Positions 31,950 to 41,276 of a stretch of DNA of 64,000 nucleotides are shown one piece after another. The notes below the pieces were generated by a model. That model worked only from the letters and a program-made list of their open reading frames with translations, was not told the DNA's origin and made no database searches. Numbering within the stretch: position 1 is the stretch's first letter; every line of letters begins with the position of its first letter. Source of the stretch: an uncultured Oscillospiraceae bacterium (GTDB lineage: Bacteria > Bacillota > Clostridia > Oscillospirales > Oscillospiraceae); NCBI GenBank assembly GCA_934552825.1, contig CAKTEQ010000003.1, positions 186,001 to 250,000 on the forward strand. The letters run 5' to 3'. Made by a program: the position numbers and the translations under genes.

Positions 31950-34900
31950 ATGGCTTTTACACATCTGCACGTGCACAGCGAATACAGTCTCCTGGACGGC
32001 GCGTGCCGCATAAAAGAGCTCGCAAAAAGAGCAAAGGAGCTGGGACAGGACGCGATAGCGATAACCGACCACGGCGTTATGTACGGCTGCGTGGATTTCT
32101 ACAAGGCGTGCAGAGCCGAAGGGGTAAATCCTATCATAGGATGCGAAGTCTATGTCGCGCCGAGAACACGGTTTGACAAGGTATATGAGCAGGACAGCGA
32201 GGCGCGGCACCTAGTGCTCCTGTGCGAAAACGAGCAGGGGTACAAAAACCTATGCCAGCTCGTGAGCCGCGCTTTTACAGAGGGATTTTACATAAAGCCA
32301 AGGGTGGACAAGGAGCTGCTGCGCCAGTACCACGAGGGGCTTATCGCCCTGTCCGCGTGCCTCGCGGGGGAGATACCCAGCTATATGGCTCAGGGGAACT
32401 ATATGGCGGGCAAACGGGCGGCACTGGAAATGCTGGAGATTTTCGGGGAGGGGAACTTCTTCCTGGAGCTCCAGGACCACGGGCTCGCGGAGCAGGTGAG
32501 CGTGAACAGGGACATTATCCGCCTCCACGAGGAGACGGGGATACCCCTTGTCGTCACCAATGACGCCCACTACCTGCGCCGGGAGGACAGCGTGACACAA
32601 GACGTGCTCATGTGCATCCAGATGAACAAGACTGTGAACGACCCGGACAGAATGAAGTTCGGCACCGACCAGTTTTACCTCAAGAGCGAGGAGGAGATGG
32701 CAGCGCTGTTTCCTCAGCACCCCGACGCTGTGGCGAACACGGAGATAATCGCAAAGCGCTGCAATGTGGATTTCGTTTTCGGCGTGCACCACCTGCCGGA
32801 ATTCAAGTATCCCGCGGGCAAGACCGGCCTTGAATACTTCAAGGAGCTGTGCCTGAAGGGCTTTTCTGAGCGCTACCCGGACGCTGGAGATGAGTACCGG
32901 GAGCGGCTGGAATTTGAAATGAGCATGATAGAGCGCATGGGTTTTGTGGACTATTTCCTCATAGTCAGCGATTTTATCTCATACGCGAAGAGTCGGGACA
33001 TACCCGTCGGACCGGGGCGCGGCAGCGCCGCGGGGAGCATGGTGTCCTACTGCATGCACATAACGGACATCGATCCCATGAAGTACAGTCTCTATTTCGA
33101 GCGCTTTCTCAACCCTGAGCGTGTCAGTATGCCGGATATCGACGTGGACTTCTGCTACGTGCGCCGGCAGGAGGTCATAGACTACGTGGTGGAGAAGTAC
33201 GGCGCGGACCATGTGGCTCAGATCGTCACCTTCGGTACGATGGCGGCAAAGGGCGCCGTGCGTGACGTCGCCCGGGCGCTGGGCTACACGTATGCCCAGG
33301 GTGACGCCGTGTCCCGCCAGGTCCCCTTCGCCCTGCACATAACCCTGGACGAGGCTCTCAAGGTCTCAAAGCCCCTCAAGGATATGTACGACGCCCAGGA
33401 GGATGTGCGCCGCATAGTGGACACAGCCAGGGCTCTGGAGGGAATGCCGCGGCATGCCTCCACACACGCGGCGGGCGTCGTTATAACGAAGCTCCCTGTG
33501 GCGGACTATGTGCCTCTTGCGAAAAACGACGAGTCGATCGTTACTCAGTATACGATGACGACCCTTGAGGAGCTTGGGCTTCTGAAGATGGATTTCCTCG
33601 GCCTGCGCAACCTGACGGTCATACACGACGCCGTGCGTGAGATAAGAAAGCAGGTGCCGGATTTTGACATTAGCCGCATACCCGATGAGGACAAGAACGT
33701 CTTTGAGATGCTCATGGCGGGTAAGACCTCCGGCGTATTCCAGCTTGAAAGCGCCGGCATGACCGGTGTGTGCGTCAGCATGCGCCCACAAAATATCGAG
33801 GATCTAACAGCTATTATCGCCCTATACAGACCGGGCCCCATGGAGTCCATACCCCGGTTCATCGAATGCAAACACCATCCGGAGAAGATAAGCTACAAGC
33901 ATCCGGCGCTCAGGGGGATACTTGAAGTCACCTACGGCTGCATCGTATATCAGGAGCAGGTCATCGAGATATTCCGCCGCCTGGGCGGATACTCCCTGGG
34001 GCAGGCGGACATGATCCGCCGCGCCATATCGAAGAAGAAGCAGGCGGAGATAGTCAAAGAGCGGGAGACATTTGTAAACGGCGACCCGGAGCGCGGGATT
34101 TCGGGCGCTGTGCACAACGGCATCCCCGGGGACATCGCCAACGCCATATATGACGAAATACTGGATTTCGCAAATTACGCCTTTAATAAGGCGCACGCTG
34201 TGTCCTACGCTGTGGTTGCGTATCAGACGGCGTACCTGAAGTGCTATTACCCGAGACAGTACATGGCGGCGCTGCTCACGTCCGTGCTGGACAACACGGA
34301 GAAGGTATCCGAATATATCGCCGAGTGCAAGGAGCAGGGGATAAGCGTTCTGCCCCCTGACGTTAATCTCTCGGAGGACGAGTTTACGGTTTCCGGCGGG
34401 AATATACGCTTCGGACTCGTCGCCATAAAGGGTATCGGGCGCAGCTTCATAAAGAACCTTATGACAGTGCGCGCGGAGGGAGGGGCCTTCAGGAGCCTAG
34501 AGGACTTCTGCGAGAGGATGCAGGAGTTTGACCTGAACCGCCGTGCTCTTGAGAATCTTATAAAAAGCGGCGCTATGGACGGTTTCGGCTGCCGCCGCAG
34601 CCAGCTTCTTGCCGTGTATGACCAGGTGCTTGACAGTGTGGTCAGCGGGCGGAAGAAGAACGTCCAGGGGCAGATAAATCTCTTCGGCCTGAGCAGCGAG
34701 GATGAGGACGACGGAAAAACCGGTCACAGTGTAGTTCTGCCTGATATTCCCGAGCTGAGCGCCCGGGAGAAGATGACAATGGAGCGGGAGACCACGGGTA
34801 TGTTCCTCTCCGGCCATCCGATGAACGATTACCGGGCGGCCGCGAAGGCGGTGGGAGCGGTCAAGATCGGAGCTATTCTCCAGGACTTCAACCAGGAAGG

Positions 34901-35426
34901 CGGAAGCACTCAGTTCGCGGACGGTCAGCGCGTTGTCATATCCGGCATAGTGACCGGGGTAAAGACAAAGACCACGAAGAATAACTCCCTGATGGCGTAT
35001 GTCACTGTGGAGGATGAGAGCGGCGCTATGGAGCTGCTCGTGTTCTCAAAGGTGCTCACGGAGTCCGGAAATTATATCGAAGAGAATTCCGTGGTATACT
35101 GCGGCGGCCGCATCTCATCGAGAGACGATAAAGCCCCCCAGATAATGTGCGATTACGTGCGCCCCCTCAGGGATGTGCAGGAGTTGGAGCCTCAGGCAGC
35201 GCAGCCCGAGGGCAGGACAGCGACACTATACCTGAGAGTGCCTTCCGCCGGGGACAGCCGGTGGCGCAGGACGGAGCTTGTGCTGTCCATGTTTCCGGGG
35301 GAGACAAAAACCGTCGTCTACATGGCGGACACGAAGAAGCGCCTAGGCGGGAAGTGCTCCATAAGGGAGGACCTTCTGGCAGAATTGCGGGAAATACTCG
35401 GGGCGGACAGCGTTGTACTTAAATAA
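31950..35426 (+). CDS. dnaE: DNA polymerase III subunit alpha (DnaE type)
   Basis: 1158 residues. N-terminal PHP domain (HLHVHSEYSLLDGACRI, AITDHGVMYG). The polymerase core shows GPGRGSAAGSMVSYCM and PDIDVDFCYVRRQEVIDY with the catalytic aspartates. Then a helix-hairpin-helix region (IKGIGRSFIKNL) and a C-terminal OB domain (VVISGIVTGVKTKTTKNNSL). It lacks an exonuclease insertion, so it is DnaE rather than PolC. Last gene of the hprK-to-dnaE run and followed by an intrinsic terminator. Confidence 0.97.
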   Translation: MAFTHLHVHSEYSLLDGACRIKELAKRAKELGQDAIAITDHGVMYGCVDFYKACRAEGVNPIIGCEVYVAPRTRFDKVYEQDSEARHLVLLCENEQGYKNLCQLVSRAFTEGFYIKPRVDKELLRQYHEGLIALSACLAGEIPSYMAQGNYMAGKRAALEMLEIFGEGNFFLELQDHGLAEQVSVNRDIIRLHEETGIPLVVTNDAHYLRREDSVTQDVLMCIQMNKTVNDPDRMKFGTDQFYLKSEEEMAALFPQHPDAVANTEIIAKRCNVDFVFGVHHLPEFKYPAGKTGLEYFKELCLKGFSERYPDAGDEYRERLEFEMSMIERMGFVDYFLIVSDFISYAKSRDIPVGPGRGSAAGSMVSYCMHITDIDPMKYSLYFERFLNPERVSMPDIDVDFCYVRRQEVIDYVVEKYGADHVAQIVTFGTMAAKGAVRDVARALGYTYAQGDAVSRQVPFALHITLDEALKVSKPLKDMYDAQEDVRRIVDTARALEGMPRHASTHAAGVVITKLPVADYVPLAKNDESIVTQYTMTTLEELGLLKMDFLGLRNLTVIHDAVREIRKQVPDFDISRIPDEDKNVFEMLMAGKTSGVFQLESAGMTGVCVSMRPQNIEDLTAIIALYRPGPMESIPRFIECKHHPEKISYKHPALRGILEVTYGCIVYQEQVIEIFRRLGGYSLGQADMIRRAISKKKQAEIVKERETFVNGDPERGISGAVHNGIPGDIANAIYDEILDFANYAFNKAHAVSYAVVAYQTAYLKCYYPRQYMAALLTSVLDNTEKVSEYIAECKEQGISVLPPDVNLSEDEFTVSGGNIRFGLVAIKGIGRSFIKNLMTVRAEGGAFRSLEDFCERMQEFDLNRRALENLIKSGAMDGFGCRRSQLLAVYDQVLDSVVSGRKKNVQGQINLFGLSSEDEDDGKTGHSVVLPDIPELSAREKMTMERETTGMFLSGHPMNDYRAAAKAVGAVKIGAILQDFNQEGGSTQFADGQRVVISGIVTGVKTKTTKNNSLMAYVTVEDESGAMELLVFSKVLTESGNYIEENSVVYCGGRISSRDDKAPQIMCDYVRPLRDVQELEPQAAQPEGRTATLYLRVPSAGDSRWRRTELVLSMFPGETKTVVYMADTKKRLGGKCSIREDLLAELREILGADSVVLK

Positions 35427-35429
35427 CAA

Positions 35430-35458
35430 AAAGGACAGAGATTACATCTCTGTCCTTT
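35430..35458. terminator. Terminator after dnaE
   Basis: AAAGGACAGAG/CTCTGTCCTTT stem with a seven-base loop. Convergent with the GNAT gene that ends at 35476, so it may serve both strands. Confidence 0.8.
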
Positions 35459-35475
35459 CCTCTGTTTATAATAGT

Positions 35476-35970
35476 TCAAACCTCTATGTAATAGGGACAT
35501 ATATCCTCATATTCACCGGAATTCAGCCTGAAGCCGCCGGGGATGACGCCGAGCTGCTTGAAGCCAATGCGCTCGTAGAGATGCCGGGCATGAATATTAG
35601 AGGCGACCACGGCGTTGAACTGAAGCACACGGAACCCGAGCCTGCCCGCCTGAGCGATGCAGTCCCTCACCAGCATTTCGCCGATATGAAGGCCCCGGCT
35701 GGCGGAGGAGACAGCGTAGCTTGCGTTGGCGATATGTCCGCAGCGCCCGATATTATTTGGGTGCAGAATGTAGAGACCATATATTTTTCCACTTCCATCC
35801 ACGGCAACGCCGCAGTAGTCCTGCTGGGTAAAGAAAGCGGCGCCGCTTTCGGGGGTGAGATAATCCTCCTGGGGAAAGGCCACGCCCTCCCGGACTACTT
35901 CGTTCCAGATCTCTGCCATGTCGCCCACGTCTGCGGGGGTATATTCCCTGACAGTGAGATTCGCTGCCAT
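35476..35970 (-). CDS. GNAT family N-acetyltransferase
   Basis: 164 residues from the ATG at 35970 (AGGAG ten bases upstream; a GTG three codons earlier lies too close to that site). Typical GNAT order: a starting TVREYTPADVGDMAEIW, then ANASYAVSSASRGLHIGEML (acetyl-CoA loop) and ASNIHARHLYERIGFKQLG. Similar to phosphinothricin acetyltransferase-type or L-amino-acid acetyltransferases. Substrate unknown. Stands alone between dnaE and the LysR gene. Confidence 0.85.
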   Translation of the reverse strand: MAANLTVREYTPADVGDMAEIWNEVVREGVAFPQEDYLTPESGAAFFTQQDYCGVAVDGSGKIYGLYILHPNNIGRCGHIANASYAVSSASRGLHIGEMLVRDCIAQAGRLGFRVLQFNAVVASNIHARHLYERIGFKQLGVIPGGFRLNSGEYEDICPYYIEV

Positions 35971-36029
35971 ATTAAACACGCTCCTGAGTTAAAACTGATT
36001 TGAAAATTATATCACTAAACGATGGGAAA

Positions 36030-36923
36030 TCAAGGGAGATCCTCCGGAATGAGTTGAAGGAAAGCTTTCAGCATTGGGCTGCGGTTGCTGCTGTGCCAGA
36101 TGGCATAAAGGGGCTTTTCAAAGGAGAAATCCCTTATTTCCAGTGGGACGCAGTCCCAGAGCTCGCAGATTTTCTCCGCCGGGACTAGAAAGGATACGCC
36201 GTGCCCAGAGGAGACGTGCAGGAGCATATCATTCCTGGAGAAAGGCTCGGAGAAAACAGGGAGGGTAAGATTCTTTGCCCGCATTGACGCCACAAGGGTG
36301 TCCTCAAGCGCCGTATTATGAAAATCACCGCTGAAAATATAAGCCCGCTGAAGATCAGCTAGGGAGATGACCTTCCTGCTGGCCAGAGGATGGTTTTTTC
36401 CGGCGACGAGCTGGACCGGGAGAGAGACTATTTTCCGCCACTCGTAGCCTGCTGAGAAAACGGGTATGACGTCGTCATACCCAAACACAAGGTCGAACTC
36501 CCCGGAACTTAGCTGGCGGCAGATGTCCGCACCGTTTATGGGCACATAGGAGTCGATGGAGAAATTGACGTTTGGGTGGGCGGAGAAAAACTCCGTTATG
36601 TACTGGGCAAGATAGGAGTATGTGTCCTCAAGAATGCGTACGGAGAACTTGTTGTCGCTGCCCCGCTGAAGATTCCTGAGAGAGTTCAAAGTGTCCCGCA
36701 GGGAGTTGAGCGCACTTTCTGCACCCTGATAGAATATTTCCCCAGCTCTTGTGTTTTTTATGGTGCGGTGATGCCTCTCGAAGAGAGATACGCCGAGCTC
36801 CTGCTCCAGGGAGGCAATGTGCCTGCCGACGCTGGTGGGGTGAAGGTAAAGGTGATCCGCCGCGAGACGGAAGCTCTCATATTTGTATGCCGCTATGAAG
36901 CATTTGAGCTGATCTGTTGTCAT
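36030..36923 (-). CDS. LysR family transcriptional regulator
   Basis: 297 residues from the ATG at 36923, after a GAGGTGG ribosome site; the open frame extends 64 codons further without one. N-terminal winged helix (MTTDQLKCFIAAYKYESFRL, AADHLYLHPTSVGRHIASLE, QELGVSLFERHHR). The C-terminal half is a periplasmic-binding-like effector domain. It is divergent from the substrate-binding lipoprotein and flavoenzyme genes downstream of 37172. Two related dyads in the shared region are likely operators. The inducer might be a substrate of the flavoenzyme. Confidence 0.92.
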   Translation of the reverse strand: MTTDQLKCFIAAYKYESFRLAADHLYLHPTSVGRHIASLEQELGVSLFERHHRTIKNTRAGEIFYQGAESALNSLRDTLNSLRNLQRGSDNKFSVRILEDTYSYLAQYITEFFSAHPNVNFSIDSYVPINGADICRQLSSGEFDLVFGYDDVIPVFSAGYEWRKIVSLPVQLVAGKNHPLASRKVISLADLQRAYIFSGDFHNTALEDTLVASMRAKNLTLPVFSEPFSRNDMLLHVSSGHGVSFLVPAEKICELWDCVPLEIRDFSFEKPLYAIWHSSNRSPMLKAFLQLIPEDLP

Positions 36924-36973
36924 ATTATCCACCTCGTTTGGCTGCGTAAAATGTTTTTTGAATTTCGTCAAAA

Positions 36974-36993
36974 TAACAGTATAAATACTATTA
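36974..36993. promoter_or_regulatory. Putative LysR operator 1
   Basis: TAACAGTAT-AA-ATACTATTA, an inverted repeat with 8 of 9 matching positions, about 50 bases before the lysR ATG. It shares CAGTAT...ATACT with a second site at 37093. Likely bound by the divergent LysR protein. Confidence 0.55.
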
Positions 36994-37070
36994 AGTGACA
37001 TAAAAACCTTAAATATGGCGAAAAATATGTAAAAACCTTTTACTATCAGGTGCTGAAAGTGATATTTAGA

Positions 37071-37112
37071 TTGCAATAATCGCACCCAAAAACAGTATAA
37101 TACTGCTATAAT
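37071..37112 (+). promoter_or_regulatory. Promoter and operator 2 of the lipoprotein gene
   Basis: TTGCAA (37071-37076) and TATAAT (37095-37100) are 19 bases apart; a second TATAAT is at 37107-37112. The -10 box lies in a perfect palindrome CAGTAT-A-ATACTG (37093-37105) related to the site at 36974. A regulator on it could block or position RNA polymerase. Confidence 0.55.
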
Positions 37113-37171
37113 CACCTTGTCAACTTAATGTCTCCGGTCTACGGGGGCAAATTTTCAAGGAGGGAAACGAA

Positions 37172-38296
37172 ATGAAAAAGATACTGGCAATTCTTCTGGC
37201 ACTCATCATGCTCTTCTCCCTGGCATCCCTGGCAGCCTGCGGTGAAAAGAAGACAGAGACAAAGCCCGAAGAGAATGTCCCTGCTGATGACGTCAACGGC
37301 GACGAGGAAAACGGTGGCGTATCCGCTGAAACACTGGACAGCTCCAAGCCTAACGAGTACGTTAAGGAAAAGCTGGAAGCCGGCAGAGAAGTAATGGTGG
37401 CATGGCAGTACAACAACCCCGACACTGTCAGCGCGATCATGGCAGAGCGCTTCCGGGAGGAACTGCCCCCCATGGGCTTCTCCTATGTCAGCTCTTCCTT
37501 TGACGACAACGCTACAACACAGATCGAGCAGATCGAGAACTACGTGACAATGGGCTACGCATTCGTCATGGGCGCCACAAACGACCCCACCGCAATTCAG
37601 GACGCTGTCAAGACGGCTGAAGAGGCGGGCACGTCCTTCATCTACTACGGCACTATCCCCGAGGGGGACTTCTACACAGGCGCCGCCAGTATCGACCTGG
37701 ATGCCCTGGGCTACACCTCCGGCCTTATCGCGAGAGCATGGCTGGATGAGAACTATCCCGACGCCGGCGAGGGCGAGATCCACGTCGCCTGCTACGGCTT
37801 CTATCTTGTAACAGAGACAGGTATCCTCTCCGACGCTATCCGCCGTTCCTTCGCGGATGACCCCAGATGTACCGTTGTATACACAGACGACAACTGCACA
37901 GGTATTGACGGCGGCTACAACGCAACAGAGAACGCCTTCATGGTCGATCCTGAGATAAAGATCGTCGCATCCTACGACCTGAACGCGGCTTACGGCGCAT
38001 CCAACTTCATCGCCTCCAAGGACGGCGCAAATCTGGATAAGTACTGCGTTGTCGGTACAACATCCAACGCGTCCCTCCAGGATTTCCTGGACCTCACAGC
38101 TGACGGCAAGGGCTGCTTCCGCGGCACAGTCTGCGGCGCTGACGACCCCATTGCCGGCGTTATGCAGTGCCTCAACGAGCTGGTATACGGCGGTGTTACT
38201 GAGAAGCCCCACGTTGTCCTTGAGGCTCTGAACGCTAAGACAACATTTGACTTCGATATGGATACATACTCCCAGCTGTATACACCCGCAAAATAA
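37172..38296 (+). CDS. Solitary type-1 substrate-binding lipoprotein (locus A)
   Basis: 374 residues. Signal peptide with a lipobox LAAC at residues about 20-23 (FSLASLAACG), then an acidic Glu/Lys/Asp-rich linker and a periplasmic-binding-protein type I fold: FREELPPMGFSYVSSSFDDN, QIEQIENYVTMGY, GYTSGLIARAWLDENYPDAG, AAYGASNFIASKDG. No permease or ATPase gene lies next to it. It is divergent from the LysR gene and upstream of a 2-enoate-reductase-type gene. Weakly similar in layout to the lipoprotein at 43121. The ligand is unknown; an unsaturated or aromatic acid would suit the context, but this is inference. Confidence 0.82.
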   Translation: MKKILAILLALIMLFSLASLAACGEKKTETKPEENVPADDVNGDEENGGVSAETLDSSKPNEYVKEKLEAGREVMVAWQYNNPDTVSAIMAERFREELPPMGFSYVSSSFDDNATTQIEQIENYVTMGYAFVMGATNDPTAIQDAVKTAEEAGTSFIYYGTIPEGDFYTGAASIDLDALGYTSGLIARAWLDENYPDAGEGEIHVACYGFYLVTETGILSDAIRRSFADDPRCTVVYTDDNCTGIDGGYNATENAFMVDPEIKIVASYDLNAAYGASNFIASKDGANLDKYCVVGTTSNASLQDFLDLTADGKGCFRGTVCGADDPIAGVMQCLNELVYGGVTEKPHVVLEALNAKTTFDFDMDTYSQLYTPAK

Positions 38297-38323
38297 TCAG
38301 AACAGCACCTTGAATTGGGCGCA

Positions 38324-38360
38324 GCGCCTTCCGTGACCCTTGCAGCGGGAGGCGTTGTTT
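38324..38360 (+). terminator. Attenuator-like hairpin between lipoprotein and flavoenzyme
   Basis: GCGCCTTCC pairs with GGGAGGCGT (with two G-T pairs) and is followed by TGTTT. It may reduce read-through so that more lipoprotein than enzyme is made. Confidence 0.4.
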
Positions 38361-38387
38361 CCCATATACCGACAAGGAGGACAGAAA

Positions 38388-40310
38388 ATGAAAAGACAGG
38401 ATTATCCGCACCTGATAGCTCCCTATCGTATAGGCAATGTAGTGCTGAAAAACAGGATATACGCTTCAGCCAGCACGCCGGAATTTCTCCACTGCAACGA
38501 GCACTATCCGACGGAGGGACTCATCCAGCACTATGCCACAAAGGCGAAGACCGCAGCGATAGTGACCGTCAACGGCTGGGGCAACGCGCCGGTCATGAAC
38601 GAGCACGCCCTGGTGTTCAACTGGAAGAGCCAGGCTGTGCAGCATGAGCTGACGAAGCTTACCGACAGCATACATTATTATGATTCCAAGGCGATCAGCT
38701 TTCTGTTCCCCAAGTGGGACGTGAACTATGACGCGGGGGAGGGCATACCCAAGTTCGAGCCTTATCCCGAGCCGGGACTGCCTGCATTCACAAAAGAGCA
38801 CATCCGCCAGATGATCGAGAACTATGCGGACATGGCTGCGACGGTGCAGGACGTGGGCTTTGACGGGATATATCTCCACGCGGCGTACAGAGGCCTGCCT
38901 GTGGCCCGCTTCCTCTCACCCCTCACAAACAACCGCAAGGATGAGTACGGCGGAAGCACGGAGAACAGAGCGCGCTTCCTCCTGGAGATATGCCGGGCTG
39001 TCAAGGAAAAGTGCGGCCGTGACTTCATCATCGACGTGAGCATAAGCGGCGACGACAATGACCCGAAGGGCGCCACGATAGAGGACACCGTGGAGATCGC
39101 GAAGCTGGGCGAGGGGCTTATTGATATCATTCAGCCCAGAGCATACGAGCTTGACCATGCGCACCCCGTGGGCTACACGAGCACGAAGCGTCAGCCCTAT
39201 GCCTATATGGCTGAGCGCATAAAAGAGAGCGGCGCGAAGATGGCGGTAACGTCCGTCGCGGGCTGGCTCTATCCCGAGGACATGGAGAAGGCTATAAGCG
39301 AGGGCAGAACGGACCTCGTGGCTATGGGGCGCGGATGGGTCAGCAATCCTGACTACGGCGAGAAGGTGTTCGGCGGCAAACGGGACGATCTGGTGCCCTG
39401 CATACGGTGCAATAAGTGCTATAACAGCCAGTTTTTGCGCCAGCGGTCAGACACATGCTCTGTAAATCCCTTCTGGTCATGGGACGCGAGGATGCACTAT
39501 TTCGTAAAGCCTGCGGGGGAGAAGAAGAGCATCGCCGTCGTAGGCGGCGGACCTGCCGGCATGAAGGCGGCTTTCGAGTGCGCAAAGCGCGGCCACAGTG
39601 TGACCCTTTTCGAAAAGGACACACGCCTTGGCGGAAAGCTCAATATTGCGGGCATCGCCCCATTCAAGAGCTATATCCGGGACTACAGGGATTACCTCGT
39701 GCATCAGGTGGAGAAAAACGGCGTTAAGGTGAAGCTGGGTATCACGGCAGACGTTGAGATGCTCAGGGACTACGATGAAGTGATAGCGGCGGTCGGCGCA
39801 GACGCGGTGCTCCTCAATATTCCCGGAGCGGAAGGGAAAAACGTCCGCACCGCAGAGAGTATATACGGGCATGAGGATGAAGTGCCGGAGAAAGTCGTCA
39901 TAGTGGGCGGCGGCGAGATAGGCGCGGAGACGGGTATGTACCTTGCGCGCCTGGGGCATAAAGTGGAGCTCATTGAGATGACGGACAGACTTGCGCCGGA
40001 CGCTCCCGTGATGCACTTCCGCAGCATGCTCATGGAATACGCGAACAACACGGAGAACTTCAACTATATTCTGAAGGCGAAATGCCTGAGAGTTACGGAC
40101 ACAGGCGTCGTATATGCCGACGCCGAGTGTAGCGAAAAGACGCTCTCCGGCGATGTGGTGCTCATGGCGGTGGGCACCAAGTGCCGCACGGACGAGGCGC
40201 TCTCCCTCTATGGTGAGGGGCGGCGAGTGATGCTCATCGGCGACTGCTGCAAGGCGTCTGATATAGCAAACGCTACGCGCACAGCCTTCGCGGCGGCCTC
40301 CCAGCTCTGA
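38388..40310 (+). CDS. 2-enoate-reductase-family flavoenzyme (OYE + Fe-S + FAD), atypical active site
   Basis: 640 residues from the ATG at 38388 with AAGGAGG ahead. FMN TIM barrel (IAPYRIGNVVLKNRIYASAS), Fe-S cysteines CIRCNKC and then CSVNP, FAD motif VGGGPAGMKAAF and NAD(P) motif VGGGEIGAETG. The position normally occupied by the catalytic HGYL reads Y167-R-G-L170 in LHAAYRGLPVARFLSP, one residue longer than the family form, so the usual His/Tyr pair is not conserved. It is downstream of the LysR-controlled lipoprotein gene and probably in the same operon. Substrate unknown. Cytoplasmic, with no signal peptide. Confidence 0.85.
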   Translation: MKRQDYPHLIAPYRIGNVVLKNRIYASASTPEFLHCNEHYPTEGLIQHYATKAKTAAIVTVNGWGNAPVMNEHALVFNWKSQAVQHELTKLTDSIHYYDSKAISFLFPKWDVNYDAGEGIPKFEPYPEPGLPAFTKEHIRQMIENYADMAATVQDVGFDGIYLHAAYRGLPVARFLSPLTNNRKDEYGGSTENRARFLLEICRAVKEKCGRDFIIDVSISGDDNDPKGATIEDTVEIAKLGEGLIDIIQPRAYELDHAHPVGYTSTKRQPYAYMAERIKESGAKMAVTSVAGWLYPEDMEKAISEGRTDLVAMGRGWVSNPDYGEKVFGGKRDDLVPCIRCNKCYNSQFLRQRSDTCSVNPFWSWDARMHYFVKPAGEKKSIAVVGGGPAGMKAAFECAKRGHSVTLFEKDTRLGGKLNIAGIAPFKSYIRDYRDYLVHQVEKNGVKVKLGITADVEMLRDYDEVIAAVGADAVLLNIPGAEGKNVRTAESIYGHEDEVPEKVVIVGGGEIGAETGMYLARLGHKVELIEMTDRLAPDAPVMHFRSMLMEYANNTENFNYILKAKCLRVTDTGVVYADAECSEKTLSGDVVLMAVGTKCRTDEALSLYGEGRRVMLIGDCCKASDIANATRTAFAAASQL

Positions 40311-40325
40311 TCGGAAATATGATTT

Positions 40326-40366
40326 AAAACTGCGGCTCCTCAGAATATATGAGAAGCCGCAGTTTT
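40326..40366 (+). terminator. Terminator after locus A flavoenzyme
   Basis: ACTGCGGCT...AGCCGCAGT stem with an inner CCTCA/TGAG helix and a TTTTT tail. Confidence 0.85.
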
Positions 40367-40375
40367 TCTGTGAGA

Positions 40376-40411
40376 TTGAAAAGTATGGGCGGATATGGTA
40401 TCATGGATACC
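40376..40411 (+). promoter_or_regulatory. Promoter of the alarmone synthetase, with a dyad over the -10 box
   Basis: TTGAAA (40376-40381), a 17-base spacer and TATCAT (40399-40404). GGTAT-CATGG-ATACC (40397-40411) is an inverted repeat covering the -10 box and could be an operator. Confidence 0.6.
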
Positions 40412-40456
40412 GGGTCCGGAAGAGTTACGTGAATCAGTTAAAAAGGAGCGTATTAA

Positions 40457-41131
40457 ATGGATATATCGGGCAAGCTGTCATCCATTCCAAGCGGCGTGAC
40501 CGCCCTGGTACAGGACAAGATCTACCCATACAGGGAACTTATGGCTTACTATAACTGCGCCATGATGGAAGTCTCCACAAAATTCAATGTGCTCAACGAG
40601 GAACTCTCGCTGCGGTATGACCGCAATCCAATAGAGAGCATCAAGACGAGGCTCAAATCTCCCGAGAGCATAATGGACAAGCTCCGCCGCAGGGGAATGA
40701 GCTTTCCGCTGAGCGTGGAGAAGATCGAGCAGGAGATAAATGATATAGCGGGAGTTCGTGTCATATGCTCATATCCCAGCGATATCTATATGCTCTCCGA
40801 GGTGTTCCTCGGGCAGGATGATATAACGCTTATCTCGAAGAAGGATTACATAAAGAACCCGAAGCCGAACGGATACAGGAGTCTGCACCTCATAGTCGGC
40901 GTGCCGATTTTTCTCCATAACCAGAAGCGTATGATGAAGGTGGAGGTTCAGTTCCGAACCATATCCATGGACTGGTGGGCGAGTCTGGAACACAAGATAA
41001 GATATAAGAAGGACATAACTGAAGCCGAATTCGTGGAGAAAGAGCTGAAGGAATGCGCTGAAGTCGGCGCGCAGCTTGATGAGCGAATGGAATATCTCCA
41101 GAAGCTGGTGGACGAGGGCAAGGCAGACTGA
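40457..41131 (+). CDS. Small alarmone synthetase (RelQ/YjbM-like)
   Basis: 224 residues, the length of small RelA/SpoT synthetases without hydrolase or TGS domains. The synthetase signature runs ESIKTRLKSPESIMDKLRRR, DIAGVRVICSY, NGYRSLHLIVGVPI, VEVQFRTISMDWWASLEHKI and RYKKDI. It makes (p)ppGpp from ATP and GDP/GTP, so it responds to stress. The C-terminal helix LDERMEYLQKLVDEG is typical of tetrameric RelQ. Own promoter; followed 145 bases later by a Na/Pi cotransporter gene. Confidence 0.92.
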   Translation: MDISGKLSSIPSGVTALVQDKIYPYRELMAYYNCAMMEVSTKFNVLNEELSLRYDRNPIESIKTRLKSPESIMDKLRRRGMSFPLSVEKIEQEINDIAGVRVICSYPSDIYMLSEVFLGQDDITLISKKDYIKNPKPNGYRSLHLIVGVPIFLHNQKRMMKVEVQFRTISMDWWASLEHKIRYKKDITEAEFVEKELKECAEVGAQLDERMEYLQKLVDEGKAD

Positions 41132-41213
41132 GAGAATACAAATCTTAATTGCCCCCAAAATTTGTCTAATATTATATATTTAATGGGATTGCAAAATCTG
41201 GTATTATTAACAT

Positions 41214-41230
41214 TGAGCGCTTAGCGCTCA
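41214..41230. repeat. Perfect inverted repeat upstream of the Na/Pi cotransporter
   Basis: TGAGCGC-TTA-GCGCTCA, seven-base arms with a three-base centre, about 47 bases before the ATG at 41277. It could be an operator or the top of a leader hairpin. No good -10/-35 pair is visible nearby. Confidence 0.55.
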
Positions 41231-41276
41231 TGAATTGTAAAAATTGAACGCTGACAGGATAAAGGTTGTAAGAAGA

